Below are positions 24,225-32,742 of a stretch of DNA of 64,000 nucleotides, piece by piece (position 1 is the first letter of the stretch; the number at the start of each line of letters is the position of its first letter). The position numbers and the translations under genes are program-made. The DNA is from Paenibacillus bouchesdurhonensis (GTDB lineage: Bacteria > Bacillota > Bacilli > Paenibacillales > Paenibacillaceae). The notes beneath the pieces were generated by a model, which was not told the origin of the DNA, did no database searches, and saw only the letters and a list, made by a program, of their open reading frames with translations. The stretch lies in contig NZ_LT732548.1 in NCBI RefSeq assembly GCF_900155685.1, positions 761,284-825,283 on the forward strand, given 5' to 3'.

Positions 24225-25454
24225 GTGCGAAGAATTATTACGAAATTATTGATATGTGCCGGGTTGCTAGCTTCTGTTGTCCTTCCGTTACAGGTTGGCT
24301 CTGTTCAGGCATCGAAATCTGAACTGCCAATCATTGAAAGTGACGCGGCCGTGTTTCAATTGATACCGCACAAAATATCTGCAAAATTGAACAAATCAAC
24401 CATCACCTTGGATTCGGAGTCCTTAAAGGCATCTCCGCTGCTTATGAAGAAAGGCAACCTCTACTTACCGATCAAGTGGCTAGAGCTAGCGCATGTTGGA
24501 AAGATCATGAAAAGCACAAAAACGAATAGTTATTGGGTAGAGTTTAGCCCAGATCATCCAACTAACTTTTCGATCATTCATTTCAAGCCTGACAGCTCCA
24601 AGCTATATATTGAAGAGAACGGCAAACTTATAGTGACCGAGGATGCTCAGAAGATTCTGCCACCGTTTATAAAAAGCAATACGTTGTATGTTCCAGTTTC
24701 AATGTTGCCGCGGATGGGGATCAACTATAACTGGAGTCAGGGAACTTTGCAGTTGACGTGGAATGAGATGTCAGCGAAAGTCCTGAACCCTGTCTATACG
24801 ACAGAGGCGGATCGCATCACGTTCAGTTCATTGGTTCAAAAGGGGTACGGGGACGTTTATTTAATGCATAGCATGGGTCTTGGCGGTATGACCGGCATTC
24901 CGGATAGTAAAGGGCCAAAGGCCACCGACAAGTTGATCAAAATTGGAAATCGTGAATTTAGTCGGGTTGAGTTTTCCGTTGATCTCCGTCCAGGACCGAA
25001 TCCGCTGCAGATTCATTCTAATGACAATCCATCTGCAGACATCATCGTCAATCGGATCGTTAAGGATCCATCCTTGATTCCTATCCGATATCCCCATGAT
25101 ACGTATGCGGATAGTCTCGTGTTTATGGAACCAACACAAGGCTACCTGCGGGTAAAGGCCGGAGAAGCCATAGAAATTAGCGGATCTGTCTTTACGGAGA
25201 ATACGCAGAGTCTTGGGTTGGAATTGACGAGGTTTCAGAATGGAGACTATCAAATAAGTGGCAACCGAACAGTCGTTCAGATAAACGAGAATAGAGAGTT
25301 TAGTGGCTCGATCGCGATTAATGAGCCAGGCAGTTATTTGATTAATATACTTAAACTTAGTCGGGACGTATTCGGAAGGGGAGAGACACCGCGGTACATT
25401 TCAGAGAAACGGGCGGAGATTGCGGTTGAAGTACTGCCGAAAGGCAGCAAGTAG
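24225..25454 (+). CDS. Secreted protein with copper-amine-oxidase-N-like domains
   Basis: A ~409-residue protein with an N-terminal signal peptide (RRIITKLLICAGLLASVVLPL, likely cleaved after VQA). The next ~170 residues carry two units of the copper-amine-oxidase N-terminal type, common in Paenibacillus surface proteins (SPLLMKKGNLYLPIKWLELA; LPPFIKSNTLYVPVSMLPRMG). The C-terminal half is a beta-rich extracellular domain without an assigned function. The GTG at 24225 after AGTGGTGATC is preferred; an ATG at 24204 would add seven residues. No enzyme motif is seen. Confidence 0.75.
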   Translation: MRRIITKLLICAGLLASVVLPLQVGSVQASKSELPIIESDAAVFQLIPHKISAKLNKSTITLDSESLKASPLLMKKGNLYLPIKWLELAHVGKIMKSTKTNSYWVEFSPDHPTNFSIIHFKPDSSKLYIEENGKLIVTEDAQKILPPFIKSNTLYVPVSMLPRMGINYNWSQGTLQLTWNEMSAKVLNPVYTTEADRITFSSLVQKGYGDVYLMHSMGLGGMTGIPDSKGPKATDKLIKIGNREFSRVEFSVDLRPGPNPLQIHSNDNPSADIIVNRIVKDPSLIPIRYPHDTYADSLVFMEPTQGYLRVKAGEAIEISGSVFTENTQSLGLELTRFQNGDYQISGNRTVVQINENREFSGSIAINEPGSYLINILKLSRDVFGRGETPRYISEKRAEIAVEVLPKGSK

Positions 25455-25482
25455 TGAAAATAGCTAAGAAGTATACGCATGC

Positions 25483-25508
25483 AGGGCTATCCGTGGGATA
25501 GCTCTTTT
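25483..25508 (+). terminator. Terminator after secreted protein gene
   Basis: AGGGCTATCC pairs with GGATAGCTCT around GTG, followed by a T-run. Confidence 0.85.
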
Positions 25509-25977
25509 TTTAAAAAAATTACACTAGGCTTATTGCCACTAATATCCACTGAGCAATTGCCTGATAATTACATAGATCATGCGTGCTTATCTGGGCACGC
25601 CTCACCTAAAAGCACCCTATAATTTAGCTAAGCTAATCATAGGGTGCTTTCCCATATCTGCTTTTTCGGGTGATTCAAAGAATATATACGAGATATCTTT
25701 CGCAAAACCGTAGCATGTCTCAAACATTACTTACCAATAAAGTTGCCATAAAAATATTCTATTTAGGGTTGTTAATTCTGCAGGTCAGGACACTTTATAT
25801 GTCATAAGCCAAGTTAATCTGAAAGAACGAGAAACGAGGCTGAGGTATAAGTTCCCACGTTAGCTGCTGAGGGATACAGTCAGTTCAATGTGGTATCCCG
25901 AACCTTACCTATACAGTATTTCCTATGAAGATAACAACGAAACTACAAAAAAACAAAATGAGAGGAAGTAATAAACT
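25509..25977. other. Intergenic region with two hairpins upstream of the 25978 gene
   Basis: No gene is seen. An 11-base-pair hairpin (AAGCACCCTAT / ATAGGGTGCTT, 25610-25649) is terminator-like in both directions. A second hairpin (GGGATAC / GTATCCC, 25871-25899) lies in the leader of the next gene. TTACCAATAA at 25731-25740 resembles one arm of the palindromes before the sigma cassette. Confidence 0.45.
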
Positions 25978-26610
25978 ATGGCTGAATATGCAAAGCTTGT
26001 TAAAGTTAAAACTAATAACGTTAATGACAAAGGATTCAAAGCAACATTACAATTACCAAGCAGTAAGACCTTGCCAGGAATATATGATTATATTAATTTT
26101 TATGTTGGCATTGGTACTTATGAATGCGGTATATCTTGTAAAGACAATTCTGATTGGAGAGAGAATGGCGTATTGAAGTGGCGTGCTTTTATGAATGGGG
26201 AAAGCTCTACAACTTATGGTCAAAATAAATACTCTGACGGTGGTATTGTCACAATTTCAATTGAAAGAAACGACCAGAACATAGTGGAGTTCAGGGTGAA
26301 TGGTGTTAAAATATCAAACTTCACTAAACCACTCACCACTTATGAAAACTCTGCACGGTTAATCTTAGCTGCTTATCAAGCAACAGGAACCACTCCACCA
26401 CTAGCGCCATGGAAAGTTAAACATCATCAAGTAAGGGCTTATGAAATGAAATATAAAAATAGCTCAGGTAATTGGGTTGCCTTTACAAATGGTAGTAATG
26501 TAACGACAGAAGAATGGCCACCAGGAGTAGCAACCCCGGACGGTATGAAGTACACTCTGGATAAGTCATATATTGGTAACGCTGAGGTATATGCATCTTT
26601 AAATAAATAA
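25978..26610 (+). CDS. Unassigned ~210-residue protein, paralogue of the one at 21177-21821
   Basis: A 210-residue protein with no signal peptide. It shares with the minus-strand paralogue the start (A)EYAKLVKV, YINFYVGIGTYECGIS, VEFRVNGVKI, RLILAAYQAT and a C-terminal SSGNWVAF / STxxWP-type segment. Predominantly beta; function unknown. GAGAGGAAGTAATAAACT precedes the ATG. It has its own terminator, so it is monocistronic. Codon use is AT-richer than in the minus-strand copy, so the two diverged separately or arrived separately. Confidence 0.75.
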   Translation: MAEYAKLVKVKTNNVNDKGFKATLQLPSSKTLPGIYDYINFYVGIGTYECGISCKDNSDWRENGVLKWRAFMNGESSTTYGQNKYSDGGIVTISIERNDQNIVEFRVNGVKISNFTKPLTTYENSARLILAAYQATGTTPPLAPWKVKHHQVRAYEMKYKNSSGNWVAFTNGSNVTTEEWPPGVATPDGMKYTLDKSYIGNAEVYASLNK

Positions 26611-26631
26611 TTTTTGAAATATGGTACTATG

Positions 26632-26664
26632 TAGGTCCCCTAAAGTTTTTTTGGGGGACTTACT
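26632..26664 (+). terminator. Terminator after the 25978-26610 gene
   Basis: GTCCCC pairs with GGGGAC around a T-rich loop; the downstream T-run is short, so strength is uncertain. Confidence 0.6.
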
Positions 26665-26734
26665 TCTTGTGCAGTAAATTCTACCATTCATGTCGAATGT
26701 TATAATCACAAAAATATGCCGACTTCTGTTCCCT

Positions 26735-26865
26735 CAAAAGGGTGTCGATGACTCCCTCCCTCAGATACTTATGAATGAGTGAGATCACTCGTTCATCCTT
26801 GAACATCTTGGATAGACTTCGATGAGTTTACGATAGTAGGTAATATTCCCTTGAAATATTTGTTC
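26735..26865 (-). pseudogene. Probable relic of a group II intron reverse transcriptase
   Basis: On the minus strand a short frame reads SKMFKDERVISLIHKYLREGV, similar in pattern to the LtrA segment in which a helix with RVLxLIxKYLxAGV follows the IPH motif. Upstream in another frame is RKLIEV. It is only ~130 bases, frameshifted and without the catalytic YADD. The rest of 26665-27130 shows no gene. Confidence 0.4.
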
Positions 26866-27214
26866 TTATCATCTCACAATAGCAGCCTCCTTAAAAATAA
26901 CTTCTACTGAGCCGAGGAGTTGCTCGAGTTTCTATACTCATATCCAAGCCCCCCAGGAACTATTTTCCCATCACCTATAAAAGAATGCTCATCGTCAATC
27001 CACTTTATTTGATAGATTGGCGCTAATCAAGACAGCCTTCTGTGTTGGTGCTAATCACCCTCCTAAATTCAAACATTTAGTGAACACAGCCTCTGAAAAG
27101 CCTGGAGAGACTAAGGGCCAGCCCCCGATAAAACCTCATTCATGATATAATGTAAGCGTAACCAAAATGATATGCGTTCGTGTTGTTCATTCATTTTGAA
27201 GGGGGATGAATTTC

Positions 27215-27409
27215 ATGTTCGAAGGGTTCTTGGAAATGCAGGCCGTGGTTACTCGTGTACATGTGAAGCTAGAGCTCGGCGGGGAATTGGAGTATCGCAG
27301 GCTCGAATATGATACGGATCGATTTCTTCATACACCGGAGCCAGGCAGACATCATCCTAGCCAGGAGCAGTCTCGTCGCTTCTCTATACGCAAAATTTGG
27401 AATCAGTAG
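27215..27409 (+). CDS. Small hypothetical protein
   Basis: A 64-residue basic, soluble protein (FEGFLEMQAVVTRVHVKLELG... RRFSIRKIWNQ) without a recognised family. A -10 like TATAAT at 27146-27151 and GAAGGGGG at 27199-27205, nine bases before the ATG, suggest real expression, and a terminator follows. An in-frame ATG at 27206 overlaps the ribosome binding site and is less likely. Confidence 0.5.
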   Translation: MFEGFLEMQAVVTRVHVKLELGGELEYRRLEYDTDRFLHTPEPGRHHPSQEQSRRFSIRKIWNQ

Positions 27410-27474
27410 AGGTAGACGGGGCAGGTTAGAGCCTGATCCGTTGCAAAGCAGCAAATGCAGTGCCATTCAGACAT

Positions 27475-27514
27475 AGACGGTTTTCCCGGATGACATTTGG
27501 GAGCCGTCTTTTTT
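27475..27514 (+). terminator. Terminator before galU
   Basis: AGACGG...CCGTCT stem with further pairing inside (TTTCCC/GGGAG), followed by TTTTTT. Confidence 0.75.
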
Positions 27515-27604
27515 ACTTCGGTGGAGTTTACGTCGTTGTCCATATTTTGTGTATAATAGGCATATATTATTTCAGGTCTTTTAATTAGAAAGGGACAAAG
27601 AAAT

Positions 27605-28498
27605 ATGAAAATTCGTAAAGCGATTATTCCGGCCGCAGGACTCGGAACGCGGTTCTTGCCAGCGACAAAAGCGATGCCTAAAGAAATGCTGCCCATTCTA
27701 GATAAGCCGACGATACAATATATTGTCGAGGAAGCGGTAGCCTCGGGGATCGAGGATATCATCATAGTTACGGGGAAAGGAAAACGGGCGATCGAGGATC
27801 ATTTCGATCATTCGTTCGAGCTGGAGTACAACCTCCATGAAAAAGGCAAGTGGAAGCTGCTAGAAGAGGTTCGGAAATCCTCCGAGATGGCAGACATCCA
27901 TTATATTCGGCAGAAAGAGCCGAAGGGTCTGGGGCATGCGATTTGGTGCGCGAGGAAGTTTATTGGCGACGAGCCTTTCGCCGTGCTGCTCGGGGATGAT
28001 ATTGTCGAATCAGAGAGGCCGTGTCTGCGTCAAATGATGGAAGTGTATAACGAACAGAAGTCTTCAATCGTGGGAGTACAGCCAGTGCCATGGAGCGAGG
28101 TTTCACGGTATGGCATTGTTGACGGAACGGAAGTCGAGGAGCGGGTTTATATTGCCAATCAACTGGTGGAGAAGCCGGATGCCGATAAAGCGCCTTCGAA
28201 CCTGGCCATCATGGGGAGATACATTTTAACGCCAGCTATCTTTGGCATTTTGGAGGAACAGCGTATCGGCGTAGGGGGCGAAATCCAATTGACCGATGCG
28301 ATCTCCAGGTTGAAGGAATATGAGCGGGTAATCGCTTATAATTTTGAGGGAACCCGGCATGATGTGGGTGAGAAGCTTGGATTTATCAAAACAACAATAC
28401 ACTATGCCTTGCAAAGTGAAGAGCTGAGAGATCAACTGTTGGATTATATGGCGCAAATTATAGATAGAAATGAACATACAAAAACGGCCTCTCGTTAA
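27605..28498 (+). CDS. galU: UTP-glucose-1-phosphate uridylyltransferase
   Basis: A 297-residue protein with the family's usual length and motifs: [55 protein letters not shown], and LLGDDIVES. It makes UDP-glucose from UTP and glucose 1-phosphate, a precursor of many surface glycans. It has its own TATAAT (27552-27557) and GAAAGGGACAAAG site, and ends at a bidirectional terminator facing the O-antigen-ligase-like gene. Confidence 0.95.
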   Translation: MKIRKAIIPAAGLGTRFLPATKAMPKEMLPILDKPTIQYIVEEAVASGIEDIIIVTGKGKRAIEDHFDHSFELEYNLHEKGKWKLLEEVRKSSEMADIHYIRQKEPKGLGHAIWCARKFIGDEPFAVLLGDDIVESERPCLRQMMEVYNEQKSSIVGVQPVPWSEVSRYGIVDGTEVEERVYIANQLVEKPDADKAPSNLAIMGRYILTPAIFGILEEQRIGVGGEIQLTDAISRLKEYERVIAYNFEGTRHDVGEKLGFIKTTIHYALQSEELRDQLLDYMAQIIDRNEHTKTASR

Positions 28499-28515
28499 AC
28501 GAGAAGCCGTTTTTG
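28480..28515. terminator. Bidirectional terminator between convergent genes
   Basis: AAAAACGGC...GCCGTTTTT with an inner CTCG/CGAG pairing; A and T runs on either side allow termination in both directions. It overlaps the last codons of galU. Confidence 0.88.
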
Positions 28516-28520
28516 TATAC

Positions 28521-30977
28521 TTAAAACTGCAGATTTGCAAGCTGATCGATAGAGTCTTTCTCTGCAGGGTCGATTAGGATGAGTTGATCGTAAACGGCCT
28601 GATCGCTTGCTCCGCTTTTTTGCAATGCAGCAAGGTACCAACGCGCGATTTCCCGTCTGGTTAGATCATTTAGATCTTCGCTTAAGCCATCCTTCAAAAT
28701 CGTGACTGCCTGCTCCGGCTCATTCATCATGAACTGCATCTTGCCGGCACTTAACGTCATTTGCGGCGTAATGTAAAATTCTCCGCCTTGGAACTGTCCT
28801 GGAGGCAGCGTCTTTAAATGTTCCACTCCAGCGGCAACATGCGCATACGCATCTAGACCGGTTTTGAAGTATTGCTCTTTTTCGGTGATATTGGCTTGAC
28901 CAAGCGCTTGATAACCGAGCTCATAGGATTGATTGATCAGTTGATCATACCAGTTCATATCCCAGGCATACTTGTCTGCGTTGTCCCGAAGGATGGCGTA
29001 GACTTGCTCGGATTCCCCTTTTAACTGGTGCAGGGCGATAAGCTGGTTATAGATATTTTTATTAAACGGTTCTTTCTTTAAGGCGCTCGTTAGCAAGCTG
29101 TAGCTTTCATTGTAGAAAGACTCGTCTTGCGTTTGTTCATAGCCAGCTTTCATAAGTACGTGCAAATTCAACACAGCGTCTGGCTGGTTGGCGCGCTTTT
29201 GAAGCGCACGTTCGAGCGGTGCTTTGATCTCCTGGAAGTTCGTGCTCGTGCTCATCAGCTCTCTGCCTCTAGTCACTTCATCATTAGCTTGAATATAGCG
29301 AATAGAAGTAAAAATCAGAATGAGAGAAGCGACAACCGTTACTGCGCCGTACACTCCACGAGCTGTAGTGGCTTTCAAAGCAAGCCGCTTAACGGGTTTG
29401 TTATCCATAGCAGCGGCCATACCGGCCAGCCCGAGGAAAACGATGATGCCGATGTAGACATAACTCATATTGAAGTCCATCATGCTATGAATCAACAACG
29501 AGAATACGAGGATAAAGTACATGAAATAAGATTCGCGCTGCTCCTCGGATGAACGAATATAGCCTTTGATATATTTATAGAAAATAAACAGGATAAAAGC
29601 CAAGAACACGACAAATCCCAAAATACCAACCTCAACCAAATACTGCATGACAAAGCTGTGAGCTTGTCGGCTGAGATAAGGGTTGTTCTGATATTTCTCA
29701 TATAGGGAGGCCCAGGCTCCACCGCCCGCACCGATCACAGGGTAGTCCATCATGACCTTCATGGCATCCTTATAGAAGGTTAGGCGCTCGAGTACACTGT
29801 GTTGCTGGAAGTTAATATTCTCTAGGCGCTCGCCGATGTTGCCAGGCAATAAATGCTTGGCATTAGTTCCCAAAAAGACTGCAGCTAAAATGACGACAGC
29901 TACGACAGAGCCAATGGGCAGCCACAGATTTGCAAGCTTTCGCTTCGATAAGCCGCTTAGGCGCTGCTCCAGCTTTGGAGCTAGGAAACGTTGAATTGCC
30001 CAGGCGAGAGCTGCAACGATAACGGATGCGATGAGAACGTACCCCCAACCTTTGGCTGGATCATTGATCAGTCCTTGATGGAATTGCTGCCCCAAATCTG
30101 TTACCGGCTTGGCGATCAGTAGTGTGCCAACTCCGGCGATCAAGCAATACATAATCCACAGAATCTGCTTCGCAGGTTTTAGAAACAGAAGCAGCGCGAC
30201 AAATACGACTGGCAGGAAAACCAGCCCCCCGCGCGACAGCGTCAGTAGAATAGATAGCGCCATCGGTACGAGCATGAAAGCATGAATCGCTTGCACATAC
30301 CATTTCCGGGAGCGTGTAATCGCGAACACGGCCACAAAAAAGAAAGCCATCAGAAATGCGGCGTAGGTGTTCGGATATTGGAATACGGAGGCCAGCCGTG
30401 GGCCGTTCGCGTCAATCCACACTGCTTGGTGATATTGTCCTTCATAAACCGTACCGGAAAACCATTTGACAATCGCGGATGCGGTTCTTCCTTGACCTAG
30501 CCAGTTGAGCAGCCCGAACATTACGATAATGTAAGCTGCCGTAATTGTCGTCGTCTCTACAAACCGATTCGCTTGTTTATTTTGCAGTAAGTACAAGCCT
30601 ATAATAAACATGATGGCGTAGAGACATTGAATGAACATCATATTCATAGCAAAATAATGCGATGCCGCAGATATAAGCGAAATCAGGTACGTTATCGGCA
30701 GCAGTATGACGAAGACTGCTGTCCAATCCCGCTGATCCTCGAGCTTGATTTTCTTGTAGTATGCGACCAGCCAGATGAGCAGCAGGAAGCTGCCAATGAT
30801 CACTGACCAGAAAATAGGCTTATCAAATTGCAATAAAAGACCGTTGAACAAGCCCGCTTGGAATGGAGCCCATATCATCAAAATGACAATACCAATCTTT
30901 AACAGCCACAAAACAGTCGACAATTTCTCTCCATTTCTCGACGCTGCGGCCTTTTTCCCGTATACTGGATTCGACAA
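28521..30977 (-). CDS. O-antigen-ligase-family membrane protein with C-terminal TPR region (WsaB-like)
   Basis: An 818-residue protein with about 12 transmembrane helices over residues 1-540, a Wzy_C/O-antigen-ligase core (LTLSRGGLVFLPVVF; the DYPVIGAGGGAWASLYEKYQ loop; QAHSFVMQYLVEVGILG) and a soluble helical C-terminal ~260 residues of TPR character. In S-layer glycosylation clusters a protein of this size and architecture (WsaB) moves the finished glycan from its lipid carrier to the S-layer protein. The neighbouring exporter and rhamnose genes fit this. It could alternatively be a glycan polymerase. Confidence 0.8.
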   Translation of the reverse strand: MSNPVYGKKAAASRNGEKLSTVLWLLKIGIVILMIWAPFQAGLFNGLLLQFDKPIFWSVIIGSFLLLIWLVAYYKKIKLEDQRDWTAVFVILLPITYLISLISAASHYFAMNMMFIQCLYAIMFIIGLYLLQNKQANRFVETTTITAAYIIVMFGLLNWLGQGRTASAIVKWFSGTVYEGQYHQAVWIDANGPRLASVFQYPNTYAAFLMAFFFVAVFAITRSRKWYVQAIHAFMLVPMALSILLTLSRGGLVFLPVVFVALLLFLKPAKQILWIMYCLIAGVGTLLIAKPVTDLGQQFHQGLINDPAKGWGYVLIASVIVAALAWAIQRFLAPKLEQRLSGLSKRKLANLWLPIGSVVAVVILAAVFLGTNAKHLLPGNIGERLENINFQQHSVLERLTFYKDAMKVMMDYPVIGAGGGAWASLYEKYQNNPYLSRQAHSFVMQYLVEVGILGFVVFLAFILFIFYKYIKGYIRSSEEQRESYFMYFILVFSLLIHSMMDFNMSYVYIGIIVFLGLAGMAAAMDNKPVKRLALKATTARGVYGAVTVVASLILIFTSIRYIQANDEVTRGRELMSTSTNFQEIKAPLERALQKRANQPDAVLNLHVLMKAGYEQTQDESFYNESYSLLTSALKKEPFNKNIYNQLIALHQLKGESEQVYAILRDNADKYAWDMNWYDQLINQSYELGYQALGQANITEKEQYFKTGLDAYAHVAAGVEHLKTLPPGQFQGGEFYITPQMTLSAGKMQFMMNEPEQAVTILKDGLSEDLNDLTRREIARWYLAALQKSGASDQAVYDQLILIDPAEKDSIDQLANLQF

Positions 30978-31205
30978 GGTTTCAATCTCCTTTGCTTGTA
31001 GATACGTTAGTATTTTAGCATAAATTGAAGCAGAGATACTATTATTCTTGGGAAGGTATAATTATATATTGATATAACATAGAGCAAGGTGAAAATTGTA
31101 TATTAAGAAGAGGTGTTGTCATAGTTTTTATGAAGTAAATAAAAAGTATAAAAGCAATTAGATTCATTATTAAATTGATATTTAATTAGAATTTTTGAAA
31201 AGTCG

Positions 31206-31988
31206 GTGATTGATTTGAGTTTTATTTATAACTTTTTTAAATATACAGAGTTACTAAAACAATTAGTAATTAGGGATCTTAAAGTGAAGTATAGACATTC
31301 TATATTAGGAATATTTTGGAGTATACTTAACCCACTACTTACAATGGTTGTTATATCCATAGTTTTTAGTAATCTTTTCAGATTTGATATTGAGAATTTT
31401 GCTGTATATTTTATGAGTGCTAGTTTATTGTTTTCATTTTTTAGCGAAGCCACTACTGTGGCAATGACTTCAGTTATTGGCGGAGCTAGTCTAATAAGTA
31501 AGGTGTATATTCCTAAGTATTTATTTCCACTTTCTAAATGTCTGTCATCGTTTGTGCATCTGATGTTAAGCTTTGCAGCCCTATTAATTATCATGTTCTC
31601 AACAGGTATTAGAATAAATTATACGATTTTTGCAATCCCACTTATATTTGTTTTAATCTTAGTATTTTCTATTGGGATTTCTTTGATTCTTAGTTCGGTA
31701 TCCGTATTTTTTCGAGATATGACTCATTTATATTCAGTTTTAACATTGATGTTAATGTATATGACTCCAATATTTTATCCTGCGAGCATAGTTCCAGAGA
31801 AATTTAAATTTATCCATGATTTTAATCCTTTATTTTACTATGTAGAGTCTTTTCGAGAGATTATACTTGAGCAACGACTTCCATCATTGGATTATGTAAT
31901 AATTTGTTCAATCATGTCCTTCGCAGCATTGATTATTGGCTTGTATGTTTTTTATAAGCGCCAGGATAAGTTTATTCTACATTTATAG
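31206..31988 (+). CDS. Polysaccharide ABC exporter permease (Wzm/TagG type)
   Basis: A 260-residue ABC-2 type permease with six hydrophobic helices and the family pattern LVIRDLKVKYRHSILGIFWSIL near the N-terminus, plus YMTPIFYPASIVPEKF and FNPLFYYVESFRE. It exports a lipid-linked glycan with the ATPase encoded just downstream. The GTG at 31206 is the longest reasonable start; a TTG at 31215 with GGTGAT ahead of it is an alternative. The coding sequence is very AT-rich compared with galU. Confidence 0.93.
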   Translation: MIDLSFIYNFFKYTELLKQLVIRDLKVKYRHSILGIFWSILNPLLTMVVISIVFSNLFRFDIENFAVYFMSASLLFSFFSEATTVAMTSVIGGASLISKVYIPKYLFPLSKCLSSFVHLMLSFAALLIIMFSTGIRINYTIFAIPLIFVLILVFSIGISLILSSVSVFFRDMTHLYSVLTLMLMYMTPIFYPASIVPEKFKFIHDFNPLFYYVESFREIILEQRLPSLDYVIICSIMSFAALIIGLYVFYKRQDKFILHL

Positions 31989-32003
31989 AAGTAAGGGGAA
32001 ATT

Positions 32004-32738
32004 ATGACAATAAAAATGATTGAAGTATCAGATGTGTCAATGAAATTTAATTTGTATAAAGAAAAGGTAAATTCAATTAAAGAGTATTTTATTAAAGTGT
32101 TGCAAGGAAAAATGAGTTATGAGGAATTTTGGGCAATAAAAGAGGTATCTTTTACAGTTAACAAGGGGGAAATTTTTGGGATAATTGGATACAATGGGGC
32201 CGGAAAAAGCACGCTGCTTAAATTGGTTTCTGGAATTATGAAGCCTACAGTAGGAAGTGTAAAAATAAACGGTTCTATTGCACCATTAATCGAGCTAGGT
32301 GCGGGCTTTGATCCAGAGCTCTCAGCACGAGAAAATATATACCTTAATGGTGCAGTATTGGGGTACTCCAAGCAATATATGGATAAGAAGTTTAATGAAA
32401 TTATTGCTTTTTCTGAGTTAGAGAGTTTTGTGGACATTGCGGTTAAGAATTATTCTTCTGGTATGTATGCGAGGCTAGGATTCTCTATTGCTACCTCCAT
32501 TCAACCGGATATATTAATTGTGGATGAAATTTTGTCGGTTGGAGATGTGAAATTTCAAGAAAAGAGTTTGAATAGAATTAAACAAATGATAGATCAAGGT
32601 ACTACAGTGGTTTTGGTAACTCATAATATTGATCAGGTTAAAAGCATGTGCAATAGGGTCATGTGGCTTCAAAATGGCTGCATTAGACGTATTGGCTCGC
32701 CCGAAGAGGTTGTTAATGAATTTTTAAAGGAAGGGTGA
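32004..32738 (+). CDS. Polysaccharide ABC exporter ATPase (Wzt/TagH type, short form)
   Basis: A 244-residue ATPase with Walker A GYNGAGKSTLLKLVSG, a signature NYSSGMYARLGFS and Walker B ILIVDEILSVGD, the last typical of Wzt/KpsT/TagH exporters. It stops right after the ATPase domain, so it lacks the C-terminal glycan-binding domain some Wzt proteins use to recognise finished chains. AAGGGGAAATT precedes the ATG. Confidence 0.93.
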   Translation: MTIKMIEVSDVSMKFNLYKEKVNSIKEYFIKVLQGKMSYEEFWAIKEVSFTVNKGEIFGIIGYNGAGKSTLLKLVSGIMKPTVGSVKINGSIAPLIELGAGFDPELSARENIYLNGAVLGYSKQYMDKKFNEIIAFSELESFVDIAVKNYSSGMYARLGFSIATSIQPDILIVDEILSVGDVKFQEKSLNRIKQMIDQGTTVVLVTHNIDQVKSMCNRVMWLQNGCIRRIGSPEEVVNEFLKEG

Positions 32739-32742
32739 AAGT

